A DNA stretch of 64,000 bases from Roseiarcus sp963822215 (GCA_963822215.1 CAWGGX010000010.1:558001-622000); one strand, 5' to 3'. Counted from the stretch's first letter, positions 44,526 to 54,120 are shown. Program-made: numbers and translations. The notes: generated from the sequence alone by a model not told the origin.

Positions 44526-45203
44526 CTATTGCATCCGGACTCTCAGGATCGCGGCGTCGACGTCAATCACGCTCGGAAGCGCTTCGATCGCAAAAACCGG
44601 CGAAGGAGGTTCCCGTTCAAGGTCCCCGAGGGCCGATCGCCCGCGGGGAAACAACCCGACCGAACCACGCTCGAGCCATGGTTTGGCGAATTCGAGCGTC
44701 TTGAGCAAGGGGGCAAAGGCGCGCGCGCTCACGCAGTCCACAGCTCCCACGGCCTCGCGGTCGACAGTCTCGAGGCGAACCGGGTGAATCCTTGCGGGCG
44801 CCCCGGTCGCCCGCGCCGCCTCGCGCAGGAAAGCGCAGCGGCGCTGGTCGCTATCGACGCAATGAACCACCGCCCCCGGCGTCCCGGCGAGCCGCATCGC
44901 GACGACGAGCCCGGGAAATCCCGCGCCGGACCCCATGTCGAGCCAGCGCGTCGCGCCCTGCGCGAGCGGCAGAAGCTGGGCGCTGTCCGCGACGTGACGA
45001 GTCCAGACTGAGGGGAAGGTCGATTCGGAGATGAGATTCGTCGCCCGACGCCATCGGCTCAGAAGATCGACGAAAATTTCAAAGCGGTCCTCTGTTTCAC
45101 GTGAAACAGGAACGAGGCGCAGCGCCATCCGGCGGTCCGCCTCCAGCCGATCTGCCTCGCCCACCGCCGAATTAAGCAGACCCGGGCCTCGGGGCTTCTT
45201 CAC
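44526..45203 (-). CDS. rsmG: 16S rRNA (guanine527-N7)-methyltransferase
   Basis: A 225-residue SAM enzyme methylating G527 of 16S rRNA. Motif I is WLDMGSGAGFPGLVVAM, with NLISESTF and DSDQRRCAFLRE. The start is GTG 45203, overlapping the mnmG TGA by 4 bases. A perfect parS site is encoded within codons for VSRET at 45093-45108. Confidence 0.94.
   Translation of the reverse strand: MKKPRGPGLLNSAVGEADRLEADRRMALRLVPVSRETEDRFEIFVDLLSRWRRATNLISESTFPSVWTRHVADSAQLLPLAQGATRWLDMGSGAGFPGLVVAMRLAGTPGAVVHCVDSDQRRCAFLREAARATGAPARIHPVRLETVDREAVGAVDCVSARAFAPLLKTLEFAKPWLERGSVGLFPRGRSALGDLEREPPSPVFAIEALPSVIDVDAAILRVRMQ
45093..45108. promoter_or_regulatory. parS: parS site (inside rsmG)
   Basis: TGTTTCACGTGAAACA is a perfect 16-bp palindrome identical to the ParB-binding consensus. 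It lies within rsmG and is about 1.5 kb from parB. Confidence 0.92.
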
Positions 45204-47119
45204 CTCGACCCCTCGGATCGCGTCGCCGCTCTCGCTCCGCGCCGTGCGTGCGCGGCGACGACGGCGAGAGCCGCCGGCGTGACGCCTTCGATTCGTCCCG
45301 CCTGGCCGAGGCTCCGTGGCCGCACCATCGAGAACTTCTGCCGCATCTCGCGTGAGAGGCCGGGAAGCTCGGCGTAGTCCATGTCTTCCGGCAACAGCAG
45401 CGCATCGTCGCGCCGGGTGCGCGCGACATCCTCCGCCTGCCGTTCGACGTAGACGGCGTATTTCGCGTCGGCCTCGAGGCGCGCGACCAGGGCCGGCGGA
45501 ATCTCGGCGAGTTCCGGCCAGACGCGCGCCAGCCTCGACAGCGGGAATTGCGGCTGCGCCGCGAGTTCGAAGGCTGAGCGTCGAGCGCCGTCCTGGTTGA
45601 CCGAGATCCCCGCCGCCTCCAGCGACGCGGGCGACGCGGTTGCAGCCTTCAACGCCGAACGCGCCACGGCAAGCTGCTCCAGGCCGCGGCGGTAAAGCCG
45701 GGCGCGCTCGGGCCCGACGCAGCCGAGCGCGATCCCCCGGCCGGTCAGCCGTTCGTCAGCATTGTCGGAGCGCAGCGACAAACGAAACTCAGCCCGCGAG
45801 GTGAACATCCGGTAGGGCTCGCTGACCCCGTGGGTCGTCAGATCATCGATCATGACGCCGATGTAGGAATCGGCCCGGTCGAACGTCGTCGGGGCGGAGC
45901 CTCCCGCCGCCCGGGCCGCGTTGATCCCGGCCGCCAGACCCTGCGCCGCCGCCTCCTCGTACCCCGTCGTTCCGTTGATCTGTCCGGCGAGGAACAGGCC
46001 GCGAAACCGGCGCGCCTCGAGGGTCGGGTCGAGCCCCCGAGGGTCGACATAGTCGTATTCGATCGCATAACCCGGGCGCACAATGCGCGCCCGCTCGAGC
46101 CCCGGAATCGTGGCGATCAGCGCTCGCTGCGTCTCCGCCGGCAGCGAGGTCGAGATCCCGTTCGGATAGACGGTCGGATCGTCCTCGCCCTCCGGCTCGA
46201 GAAAGATTTGATGGCTCTCGCGATCCGCGAAACGAACGACCTTGTCCTCGATGGACGGGCAGTAGCGGGGACCGCGGCCCGAGATCGAGCCCGAGTAAAC
46301 CGCCGACCGCTGCGAATCCGACCGGACGATCCGGTGGGACTCGTCGGTGGTCCGGGTAATGTAGCACGGCAGCTGCCGCGCCGCCGGCGCCTGCGTATCG
46401 AGCGCAAAGAATTCCGGCGGATCGTCGCCATGCTGGATCTCCAGCGCGCCCCAGTCGATCGTGGTTCCGTCGAGTCGCGGCGGCGTGCCGGTCTTCAGTC
46501 GCCCGAAGGCGAATCCGGCGCCTTCCAGGCTCTGCGCCAGTGCGATCGACGGCCTCTCCCCGAACCGCCCTGCCGGGGTGCGGATTTCGCCGAGATGGAT
46601 CATGCCGCGCAGAAACGTGCCGGTGGTGAGCACAACCGAATGGCAGCGGAAGGTCCGGCCGTCAGCGAGATCCACCCCGCAGACGACGCCGTTCTCGGAC
46701 CGAATCCCGGACGCTTCGCCCTCGACGACGGTAAGCCCGCGCGTCCGCTCGATCAGGGCGCGCATGGCCTGACGATAAAGCGCGCGGTCGGCCTGCGCCC
46801 GGGGCCCTTGAACGGCCGGCCCCTTGCGGCGGTTGAGGACGCGAAACTGAATTCCGGCGGCGTCCGCGGCCCGCGCCATGACGCCGTCCATCGCGTCGAT
46901 CTCGCGCACCAGATGGCCCTTGCCGACGCCGCCGATCGCCGGATTGCAAGACATCTCCCCGATCGTCGCGGCGCGATAGGTGACGAGCGCGGTCGCGGCG
47001 CCGCAGCGCGCCGCAGCGGCCGCCGCCTCGCAGCCCGCGTGTCCGCCGCCGATCACAATGACGTCAAAGCCGCCATCCGAGGAGCCGGTATGTTTCACGT
47101 GAAACAGGTTCGCCTTCAC
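45200..47119 (-). CDS. mnmG: tRNA uridine-5-carboxymethylaminomethyl synthase MnmG (GidA)
   Basis: A 639-residue FAD protein that with MnmE modifies wobble U34. The Rossmann motif is VIVIGGGHAGCEAAAAAARCGA, followed by YCPSIEDKVVRF and the C-terminal YERQ...LSREMRQKF region. The start is GTG 47119, overlapping the mnmE TGA by 4 bases. The second parS site falls in its N-terminal codons for FHVKH. Confidence 0.96.
   Translation of the reverse strand: MKANLFHVKHTGSSDGGFDVIVIGGGHAGCEAAAAAARCGAATALVTYRAATIGEMSCNPAIGGVGKGHLVREIDAMDGVMARAADAAGIQFRVLNRRKGPAVQGPRAQADRALYRQAMRALIERTRGLTVVEGEASGIRSENGVVCGVDLADGRTFRCHSVVLTTGTFLRGMIHLGEIRTPAGRFGERPSIALAQSLEGAGFAFGRLKTGTPPRLDGTTIDWGALEIQHGDDPPEFFALDTQAPAARQLPCYITRTTDESHRIVRSDSQRSAVYSGSISGRGPRYCPSIEDKVVRFADRESHQIFLEPEGEDDPTVYPNGISTSLPAETQRALIATIPGLERARIVRPGYAIEYDYVDPRGLDPTLEARRFRGLFLAGQINGTTGYEEAAAQGLAAGINAARAAGGSAPTTFDRADSYIGVMIDDLTTHGVSEPYRMFTSRAEFRLSLRSDNADERLTGRGIALGCVGPERARLYRRGLEQLAVARSALKAATASPASLEAAGISVNQDGARRSAFELAAQPQFPLSRLARVWPELAEIPPALVARLEADAKYAVYVERQAEDVARTRRDDALLLPEDMDYAELPGLSREMRQKFSMVRPRSLGQAGRIEGVTPAALAVVAAHARRGARAATRSEGSR
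47091..47106. promoter_or_regulatory. parS: parS site (inside mnmG start region)
   Basis: A second perfect TGTTTCACGTGAAACA, 1,998 bp from the first, within mnmG codons 5-10. Two parS sites in coding DNA next to parAB mark an origin-proximal segment. Confidence 0.92.
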
Positions 47120-48447
47120 TTTCCTACACAGAGCCGCGAGAAGATCTCGCCCAATACGTCCTCGACCCCGATCCGACCAACCACGCGGTCCATCGCGGCG
47201 GCCGCGCGTCGAAACTGCTCCGCCGCCAGCTCCGCCTCGATCGGCTCTGCCGACAGCGCCGGCGCAAGCGCCCGCCGGGCGCTGACGAAGGCCTCCCGGT
47301 GCCGCGCCAGCGTCAGGACCGCAGGCTCGGCGGACGACAGGCCGGCTACCGCACGGTCGGCGATTGCGTCGAGGAGCGTGTCGATCCCCTCGCCGGTCTT
47401 CGCCGATATCGCAAATTGCGCGTCGGTCGTCGAGCCCGGCGAGAGGGTCTGCACGATGTCGAGCTTCGTCCGGACGACCACCGCCGGGCCCGTAGCCTCG
47501 ACCGCGCGCCGCTGCTCACCGTCCTCGAGCCACAGGGTCAGGTCGGCCCGCTCCGCCCGCTGCCGCGCCCGCCGGACGCCCTCCTGCTCGACCGGGTCCC
47601 CGGTGTCGCGAATCCCGGCGGTATCGACGAGGATGACGGGATAACCGCGGAGATCGATCGCGACCTCGATCGGGTCGCGCGTCGTGCCCGCGAAGGGCGA
47701 AGTGATGGCGACGTCGCGTCCCGCGATCGCGTTCATCAATGTCGACTTGCCGACGTTTGGCGGCCCGGCGATGACCACGACGAACCCTGTCCGCAGCCGT
47801 TCCGCGGATTGCGCGCTCGCCAGAGCCCGATCGATACGATCAACGGCACGCCGGGCGGCGTCGCGGATCGAATCCGCCGTCAAGGAGTCGGCGTCCTCCA
47901 CGTCGGAAAAGTCGAGTTGCGCCTCCACGGTCGCCATAGCGTCTAAAAGCAGAGCTCGAATGGCGTCGCACTCCCGTCGCAGCGCCCCGCCCGCGATCCG
48001 CTGCGCCTGCAAACGCTGAGCCTCGGTCTCAGCCTCGACGAGATCGGCGAGGCCCTCGGCCGCCGAGAGATCCATCTTGCCGTTCAAGAACGCGCGCCAC
48101 GCGAACTCGCCGGGTTCGGCCGCCCGCAGCCCCGGCACCGCGGCGAGCGCCCGGGCGACCGCCGCCGGAACAGCGCGGCCGCCGGTCACTTGCAGCTCCG
48201 CGACCTCCTCGCCGGTAAAGCTTCGCGGAGCGGCGAACCGGATGACCAGCGCCCGATCGAGCGAAGCGCCGGTCATCGGATCCGTCAGCGCCCGGAGCGT
48301 CGCGACCCGGTCCACGAAGACCGCCCCCGGCGCCAGGGCCTCGAGCGCCGGCGGGACCAGCGGCCCGGAGATGCGGAAGACCGCGACCCCGGCCTTTCCG
48401 ACGCCGCTCGCCTGAGCGAAAATCGTGTGCTGCTCGTTTTCAAACAC
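47116..48447 (-). CDS. mnmE: tRNA modification GTPase MnmE (TrmE)
   Basis: A 443-residue potassium-dependent GTPase that works with MnmG. It has an N-terminal THF-binding domain (DTIFA-like: HTIFAQASGVGKAGVAVFRISGP), a G domain with IAGPPNVGKSTL and DTAGIRDT, and the C-terminal CxGK (LCVGK). GTG 48447 starts VFENEQHTIFAQ; the upstream GTG at 48474 is less likely. It is the first gene of the mnmE-mnmG-rsmG-parA-parB row here. Confidence 0.95.
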   Translation of the reverse strand: MFENEQHTIFAQASGVGKAGVAVFRISGPLVPPALEALAPGAVFVDRVATLRALTDPMTGASLDRALVIRFAAPRSFTGEEVAELQVTGGRAVPAAVARALAAVPGLRAAEPGEFAWRAFLNGKMDLSAAEGLADLVEAETEAQRLQAQRIAGGALRRECDAIRALLLDAMATVEAQLDFSDVEDADSLTADSIRDAARRAVDRIDRALASAQSAERLRTGFVVVIAGPPNVGKSTLMNAIAGRDVAITSPFAGTTRDPIEVAIDLRGYPVILVDTAGIRDTGDPVEQEGVRRARQRAERADLTLWLEDGEQRRAVEATGPAVVVRTKLDIVQTLSPGSTTDAQFAISAKTGEGIDTLLDAIADRAVAGLSSAEPAVLTLARHREAFVSARRALAPALSAEPIEAELAAEQFRRAAAAMDRVVGRIGVEDVLGEIFSRLCVGK

Positions 48448-48486
48448 TGGGCGCGCGCTCCGCCTCCCGATCACACCACGCCGGCG

Positions 48487-48906
48487 CTATTTCCACGGCG
48501 GGGTGCAGACGACGTACTGGTCGGCGATCGCATCATGGTCGCCCTGTTTCTCGCGCTGGAAATAGAGATAGCAGATGCTGAGCGCGCCAGTTCGGTAATT
48601 GACGCGAAAAACGCCGCCTTCCTGTTCGTGGCGGGTCGCGACCAGGCCGTAATCGCCCGGCTCCTGCCCGGTCGCCCCCTCGCCTGACCGATAGCACGCG
48701 GTCACGCCGAAGGCGCCAGGACCGACGTCCGTTCGGCCGGGGTTGTGGGCGAATTGACAGGCGATGATGTCGCCGCTCAGCTTGTCCACCCGGTAGACCA
48801 GCGACAAATTGATCTGCGGCGCCGCGAGAAACTCATATTGAGCGGCGGCGGCCGGCGCCGCCGCTCCGACTATCGACAGTCCAATTGCGGCGATCCTGCG
48901 CGCCAT
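48487..48906 (-). CDS. Hypothetical secreted protein with four cysteines
   Basis: A 139-residue protein with a signal peptide (MARRIAAIGLSIVGAAAPAAAA, cleavage near AAA-QYEF). The mature part is about 118 residues, with cysteines in ACQFA, TACYRS, ICYLY and VVCTP that could form two disulfides. I recognise no family. It lies between gpmA and mnmE on the same strand, with gaps of 39 and 82 bases. Confidence 0.7.
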   Translation of the reverse strand: MARRIAAIGLSIVGAAAPAAAAQYEFLAAPQINLSLVYRVDKLSGDIIACQFAHNPGRTDVGPGAFGVTACYRSGEGATGQEPGDYGLVATRHEQEGGVFRVNYRTGALSICYLYFQREKQGDHDAIADQYVVCTPPWK

Positions 48907-48988
48907 GGTTTCTCTCCGCCAAACGAATCACTGCGGCGGGGATATTAGCCCGGCTTTCGCCCTGCGGCAGCGCAGTCGCGCCGCGACC

Positions 48989-49618
48989 CTACTTGGTCAG
49001 GATATCCTTGGAGGCGACCGTCGAATCCGCGTTCAACCGGTAGACCAGCGGCACGCCGGTCGCGAGCTCCATCGACGGGATGGTCTCGGGCGTCAGGCGA
49101 TCGAGCACCATGACCAACGCCCGGAGACTGTTGCCGTGGGCCGCGACTAGCACACGCTTGCCGCGCAGCACTTCCGGCAGGATGTGCTGGCAGTAATAGG
49201 GAAGAGCGCGCGCGACCGTGTCCTTCAGGCTCTCGCCGCCGGGTGGGGGGACGTCGTAACTGCGGCGCCACAAATGCACTTGCTCCTCGCCCCATTTCTT
49301 GCGGGCGTCGTCCTTGTTGAGCCCGCAAAGATCGCCGTAGTCGCGCTCGTTGAGCGCCTGGTCGCGCTGCTCGGGCAAACCCGTCTGCCCCAATTCTGCG
49401 AGCGTGAGCGCCAGCGTATGTTGCGCGCGGATCAGCGCCGACGTGTAGGCGAGGTCGAAGGAGACGCCATGCGCCTTCAGGCGACGGCCCGCCTCCTTGG
49501 CCTCCTCGACCCCGGTCGGCGTGAGATCTGGGTCGCGCCAGCCGGTGAACAGATTCTTCAGGTTCCACTCGCTCTGGCCATGGCGCAGGAGGACAAGCAG
49601 GCGTTCGCTATTCGGCAT
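48989..49618 (-). CDS. gpmA: 2,3-bisphosphoglycerate-dependent phosphoglycerate mutase
   Basis: A 209-residue histidine-phosphatase-fold enzyme interconverting 3- and 2-phosphoglycerate. The phosphohistidine lies in LLRHGQSEWN (His13); LNERDYGDLCGLNKDD and AAHGNSLRALVMVLD are the other catalytic blocks. It is shorter than the E. coli enzyme (~250) as is usual in alphaproteobacteria. Confidence 0.94.
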   Translation of the reverse strand: MPNSERLLVLLRHGQSEWNLKNLFTGWRDPDLTPTGVEEAKEAGRRLKAHGVSFDLAYTSALIRAQHTLALTLAELGQTGLPEQRDQALNERDYGDLCGLNKDDARKKWGEEQVHLWRRSYDVPPPGGESLKDTVARALPYYCQHILPEVLRGKRVLVAAHGNSLRALVMVLDRLTPETIPSMELATGVPLVYRLNADSTVASKDILTK

Positions 49619-49640
49619 CGACTTTCACCCGGTTTGACGA

Positions 49641-50447
49641 TCACGGAACCTCTAGAACATCGGTCCGGCGGGCGCCAACTGCGAAAATCGACGCATGATC
49701 GGGGTAGCCGCCGGGCTGTCGGCGCGCGATCGGCGCCAGGGCGGGGCTGACCGTCGCGAGCCGTGCTCTCGAAACGGCGTGGACGCCGACCGGACGGTGA
49801 ACCTGCTTGATCGCTTCGACGATATGGACGCCCGCAAATGGAAGGCCGACCGCCGCGCCGATGCGCTCGACCGTCGGGGCGGAGCGGATCACATAACGAC
49901 GGGCGATCGGTGGCGCAAACAGCGCTTCACCCCAGAACACCGGGGAAAAGACGGCGTCGTTCAGGAGGTCCCGCAGTTGCGTCTTGGAATAAGGCAGCCC
50001 CTGGCCAAATGGGGTCGCGTCGACGCGCGCCCAGACGCCACGCCGGGACGGAACGATCGCGAGCAATCGTCCCTCGGGGGCCACGACGCGCCACACTTCC
50101 TCAAGCAGCGCGGCCGGCCGCTCCGCCGCCTCGAGCCCATGGGCAATCAGCAGGCGATCGACGCTGTTGTCCGGCAGCGGCAGCATCTCGGCGTCGACGA
50201 GCGTGACGGCGTAAGGGCCGGACTCGGGCCATTTTACGCAGCCCTGTCGCGCCGGCATCAGGGCGAAGGTTCGGGCCGCCGTGTCGCGAAACCGGTCGAG
50301 ATAGGGAGAGCCGTAACCCAGCGCCGCGACGGTCAGACCGGCTGTCGCGGCCCAGCGGGCGCGCACGACCCGCCCGATCAATCGTCTCACCAGATCGCCG
50401 AGGGGCGAATCATAAAAGTCGCGCACGGTCTCCGCGTCGAGGGGCAT
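49641..50447 (-). CDS. Class I SAM-dependent methyltransferase
   Basis: A 268-residue protein. The segment AALGYGSPYLDRF is a SAM motif I-like loop, VTLVDAEMLPLPDNSVDRLLIAHGLEAAERPAALLEEVWRVVAPEGRLL is the Methyltransf_11 core, and an ARRYVIRS region follows. The substrate is unknown; in several Rhizobiales a similar gene sits beside gloB. ATG 50447 (MPLDAETVRDFY) is preferred over a longer upstream frame. Confidence 0.8.
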   Translation of the reverse strand: MPLDAETVRDFYDSPLGDLVRRLIGRVVRARWAATAGLTVAALGYGSPYLDRFRDTAARTFALMPARQGCVKWPESGPYAVTLVDAEMLPLPDNSVDRLLIAHGLEAAERPAALLEEVWRVVAPEGRLLAIVPSRRGVWARVDATPFGQGLPYSKTQLRDLLNDAVFSPVFWGEALFAPPIARRYVIRSAPTVERIGAAVGLPFAGVHIVEAIKQVHRPVGVHAVSRARLATVSPALAPIARRQPGGYPDHASIFAVGARRTDVLEVP

Positions 50448-50468
50448 CGATGTCAGCCGGATGTCAAG

Positions 50469-50477
50469 CAGGGAATT
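50469..50477. repeat. Isolated CAGGGAATT repeat motif
   Basis: One copy of the nonamer found in repeat blocks at 30.8 and 34.05 kb, in the gap upstream of the methyltransferase gene. It lacks the hairpin and spaced copies, so it is a remnant or chance match. Confidence 0.3.
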
Positions 50478-50564
50478 CTGGCCGACCGGCCTCGCTTTCG
50501 CAATGCCGGGCACGCCAATCGCTCGCGCCGTCGCGTCGCATTTGCGCCGGGGATCGGCGGCGCT

Positions 50565-51149
50565 TCAGGTCTTCCCGGCCAGCGACTCGAGCTTGCGCTG
50601 GATGTCCGCAAGCTGCTTTCGCAACTCCTCAATGTCCTCCGACGCGTTCCCCTTCTTGCCGCCAGCCTCGCCGCCCGGAAGCGCAGCCGGGAACGGCGAA
50701 AACACGCCGAGCGCCTGATTGAAGGCATTCAGGTTCTTCTGCGTCAGCTCCTGGAGCGCAGCGAACGATCCGCCGGAGAACGCGTCGGCGCCGAACATTC
50801 GAGTCGCGGCTTCGCGCATCGCCTGTCGTTCGCCACTGAATTTGTCGATCGAAAATTCTAAGTAGCTTGGAAGAAGAGCCTGCATGCTGTCGCCGTAGAA
50901 GCGGATCAGTTGGCGCAGGAACGTTGTCGGGAGAAGCGCCTGACCCTCGATACCTTCCTGTTCGAATATGATCTGAGTGAGAACTGACCTTGTAATGTCT
51001 TCGTTTGTCTTCGCGTCGAAAACAACAAAGTCTTCCCCGCCCTTCACCATCTTCGCGAGGTCGGCCAAAGTTACATAGGCGCTGGACGCCGTGTTATACA
51101 GGCGCCGATTCGCGTATTTCTTGATTGTTGTGGGAGAAGTGCTCGCCAT
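50565..51149 (-). CDS. phaR: Polyhydroxyalkanoate synthesis repressor PhaR
   Basis: A 194-residue regulator. The N-terminal PHB/PHA accumulation regulator domain, IKKYANRRLYNTASSAYVTLADLAKMVKGGEDFVVFDAKTNEDITRSVL, is unmistakable; a C-terminal coiled coil follows. PhaR binds PHB granules and DNA and represses phasin genes. It is divergent from phbB. ATG 51149 is preferred over a longer upstream frame. Confidence 0.94.
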   Translation of the reverse strand: MASTSPTTIKKYANRRLYNTASSAYVTLADLAKMVKGGEDFVVFDAKTNEDITRSVLTQIIFEQEGIEGQALLPTTFLRQLIRFYGDSMQALLPSYLEFSIDKFSGERQAMREAATRMFGADAFSGGSFAALQELTQKNLNAFNQALGVFSPFPAALPGGEAGGKKGNASEDIEELRKQLADIQRKLESLAGKT

Positions 51150-51407
51150 AAGATTGCGCGTTCCAGTGATACCCCAGGCTCTGACGGGTAACGCAAGATA
51201 GGCGGTTTTTTGGTGCGCCGGAACTCTTTTTTTGCGTCGCGGCGGAGTTCGGCCGCCGCCAGAGGCGGTCCCGAGGCCCTCTGGGCGCTCAAGGCTGCGA
51301 CTTTCTGTCCTGCGTCGTTCGGCTACTGGCGCTTTTGCCAGGCCTTCGTGTAAGAGTCGCGACCTGAGAAAATTCCAGCATGCGACAGAATTGAGGGAGG
51401 AGGACAC

Positions 51408-52133
51408 ATGGCCAGGGTTGCAATCGTCACCGGTGGCACGCGCGGCATCGGCGCGGCGATCTCTAAGGCCTTAAAGGCGGCCGGCTACCAGGTCGCGGCG
51501 ATCTATCACTCGAACGAACAAGCAGCGGCGGCGTTCAAGGCGGAGACGGGGGTCCACGTCTACAAGTGGGACGTCAGCGATTATAACGCGTGCGTCGCGG
51601 GCCTCGCCAGCGTCGAGAAAGACCTCGGGCCGGCGGACATCCTCGTCAACAACGCCGGCATCACCAAGGACGGCATGTTCCACAAGATGACGCCGGATCA
51701 ATGGTACGCCGTTATCAACACCAACTTGAACTCGCTGTTTAACATGACCCGCCCTGTCATCGAGGGCATGCGCGAGCGCGGATTTGGCAGGATCATCAAC
51801 ATCTCCTCGGTCAACGGTCAAAAAGGGCAGATGGGTCAGTCGAACTATTCCGCGGCCAAGGCGGGCGATATCGGCTTCACCAAGGCGCTCGCCCAGGAGA
51901 ACGCGAACAAGGGAATCACGGTCAATGTGATCTGCCCGGGCTATATCGCCACCGAGATGGTCAAGGCCGTTCCTAAGGAGGTGCTGGAGAAGTCGATTCT
52001 GCCGCAGATTCCGTTGCGCCGCCTCGGCGAGCCCGAGGAAATCGCGCGCTGCGTCGTGTTCCTCGCTGCGGACGAGGCCGGACTTATCACCGGCTCGACG
52101 CTGTCGGCGAATGGCGGTCAGTACATGATCTGA
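51408..52133 (+). CDS. phbB: Acetoacetyl-CoA reductase
   Basis: A 241-residue SDR that reduces acetoacetyl-CoA to (R)-3-hydroxybutyryl-CoA for PHB. It has TGGTRGIG at the N-terminus, NNAGITKD, the catalytic Ser-Tyr-Lys (ISSVNGQKGQMGQSNYSAAKAG) and a C-terminal IARCVVFLAADEAGLITGSTL. GGGAGGAGG precedes the ATG. The usual partner phbA is absent from this window. It is divergent from phaR. A GATCCGC stem-loop follows at 52136-52151. Confidence 0.93.
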   Translation: MARVAIVTGGTRGIGAAISKALKAAGYQVAAIYHSNEQAAAAFKAETGVHVYKWDVSDYNACVAGLASVEKDLGPADILVNNAGITKDGMFHKMTPDQWYAVINTNLNSLFNMTRPVIEGMRERGFGRIINISSVNGQKGQMGQSNYSAAKAGDIGFTKALAQENANKGITVNVICPGYIATEMVKAVPKEVLEKSILPQIPLRRLGEPEEIARCVVFLAADEAGLITGSTLSANGGQYMI

Positions 52134-52284
52134 AGGATCCGCTTGCGGATCTCAGCGCCCCGGCCATCTGGGCGCCGTCGTAGGGCCGGGGCGCCGACCT
52201 CGCCGGCGCGATTGTAGAGCGGGGTTGCTGACCCCGCTGGCTCGCTCAGCGAGCGCGCCCTACATGCTGCGCCCTACATGCGGA

Positions 52285-54120
52285 CTACCGGGCTGCTGTC
52301 CGCGCGACGCGGCGGCGCGTTGCGGCGTTGAGCCAGCGGCGCGTCGCGACGTCGACGAGCGGCGACAGGACCTTCCGCACGCGGGCGTGATACGCGTCGA
52401 GCCACTTGATCTCGCGCTCGTCCATGAGCTTCCAATCCACGAGCCTGAGATCGATCGGCGCGAGCGTCAGCGTTTCGAAGCCGAGCATCTCGCGCTCCGC
52501 TCCGGGAAGCGCGCGCGGCTCGACGACCAACAAATTCTCCGTTCTGATGCCGAACGCGCCCGGCGCGTAATAGCCGGGCTCATTCGATACGATCATCCCC
52601 GGAGCGAGCGGCGTCACGCCGGTCTTGGCGATCCGCTGCGGCCCCTCGTGGACAGACAGGTACGACCCCACGCCGTGCCCGACGCCGTGGTCGAAGTCGG
52701 CGCCAATGTCCCATAAGGATTTGCGCGCCAGAGCGTCGATCTGCGCCCCGCTCGTGCCGCGCGGAAACACGGCCTCGGCGATGGCGATATGGCCCTTCAG
52801 AACCCGCGTGAAGCGATCGCGCATCAACGCGCTGAGGCGTCCGACGGCGATCGTCCGAGTGACGTCGGTGGTCCCATCCTCATATTGGCCGCCGCTGTCG
52901 ATGAGGAAAACTCCGCGTTCGATTGTGCGGTTGCTCGCCACGCTGACGCGATAGTGCGGCATCGCCGCGTTCGGCCCAGCGGCGGCGATGGTCGGGAACG
53001 AAATGTCTTTCAGCGCCCCGGTCTCCCGCCGGAACAACTCCAGCGCCTCGACAGCGTCGATCTCGGTCAGCCGGCCGCGCGGCGCCTCGACGTCGAACCA
53101 CGCAAGAAACCGCGCCAGGGCCGCGCCGTCGCGCTCGTGCGCGGCCTTGGCCCCGACGAGCTCGGCCTTGTTCTTGGCGGCCTTCATCAGACCAATCGGA
53201 TCGGCGCCGACGTCCGCCCTGCCGCCGGCCCGCTCAAGCGTCTGGGTCAGCAGGGCCGGCGCGGTCGCGCCGTCGAACACCACGTGCGCGCCCTGTCCGC
53301 CAAGGCGCTCGACGAGCGCAACGAGCGTATCCGGGTCGGCCAGTTCGATATGGTCGCCGAGCCTGTCGCGGGCAGACGGCGACACCTTCTGCGAATTGAT
53401 CAGCAAAACCGGTCGGCCGTCGCGGGGAACATAGGCGTAGCCCAGCGGCAAGGGCGTATGCGAGACATCCGCGCCGCGAATGTTGAACAGCCACGCAAGA
53501 TTGCTTGGATCGCTGATTAACAGGCCGTCGGCGCGCTTAAGGGCCTCTTTGACCCGCGCGACCTTGGCCGTCGACGGCTCGCCGGCGAAGCGCGTCTTGT
53601 GGGGCGTAACGGCGCCCATAGGCGCGCCCGGGCGGTCGCGCCAGATCGTGTCCACGGGATTGCGGGGCGTCGCGACGAGTTCGGCGCCGGCCGTCTCGCA
53701 GGCCGCCGAGAGTCGCCGGACGGAGTCCGGGGTATGCAGACGGGGATCATATCCTAGCCTATCGTCCCTGCGCAGCACGCGGGCGAGCCAATCCGTCGGC
53801 GGCTCGCTGACCACGTGCAAGATCGCGAACACTCCTCCGTCCACCTGAGCCTTCGCCTGTTCGGTGTAACGCCCATCCACGAACAGTGCGGCCTTGTCCG
53901 TGAGGACGATCGCGACGCCGGCCGACCCCGCGAATCCGGTCAGCCACAGGAGCCGTTCGGCGTTGGCGGGAACATACTCGTTCTGGTGTTCGTCCGCCCT
54001 GGGGACGATGAATCCGGACAAACCCTCCGCCTCCAGGAGGCGTCGAAGTTCGGCGACCCTGGCGGCCCCGTTGGTCGGGCCGCCGAGGTCAGCAAACGAC
54101 TGAAACCGGCTTTCGAACAC
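52285..54120 (-). CDS. Aminopeptidase P-family (M24) protein
   Basis: A 611-residue Xaa-Pro aminopeptidase-like protein with two creatinase N domains and a pita-bread C-terminal domain. Metal ligands appear in DSGGQYEDGTTDVTRT, HGVGHGVGSYL, SNEPGYY and IRTENLLVV. Eukaryote-like long APP (~600 residues) is common in Rhizobiales. GTG 54120 starts VFESRFQSFADL. It probably releases N-terminal residues before proline. Confidence 0.9.
   Translation of the reverse strand: MFESRFQSFADLGGPTNGAARVAELRRLLEAEGLSGFIVPRADEHQNEYVPANAERLLWLTGFAGSAGVAIVLTDKAALFVDGRYTEQAKAQVDGGVFAILHVVSEPPTDWLARVLRRDDRLGYDPRLHTPDSVRRLSAACETAGAELVATPRNPVDTIWRDRPGAPMGAVTPHKTRFAGEPSTAKVARVKEALKRADGLLISDPSNLAWLFNIRGADVSHTPLPLGYAYVPRDGRPVLLINSQKVSPSARDRLGDHIELADPDTLVALVERLGGQGAHVVFDGATAPALLTQTLERAGGRADVGADPIGLMKAAKNKAELVGAKAAHERDGAALARFLAWFDVEAPRGRLTEIDAVEALELFRRETGALKDISFPTIAAAGPNAAMPHYRVSVASNRTIERGVFLIDSGGQYEDGTTDVTRTIAVGRLSALMRDRFTRVLKGHIAIAEAVFPRGTSGAQIDALARKSLWDIGADFDHGVGHGVGSYLSVHEGPQRIAKTGVTPLAPGMIVSNEPGYYAPGAFGIRTENLLVVEPRALPGAEREMLGFETLTLAPIDLRLVDWKLMDEREIKWLDAYHARVRKVLSPLVDVATRRWLNAATRRRVARTAAR

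Noticed and set aside
42682..48990. Replication origin near parAB
   Set aside because: parS and gidA/mnmE suggest proximity, but no DnaA-box cluster or AT-rich unwinding region was seen in the short gaps here.
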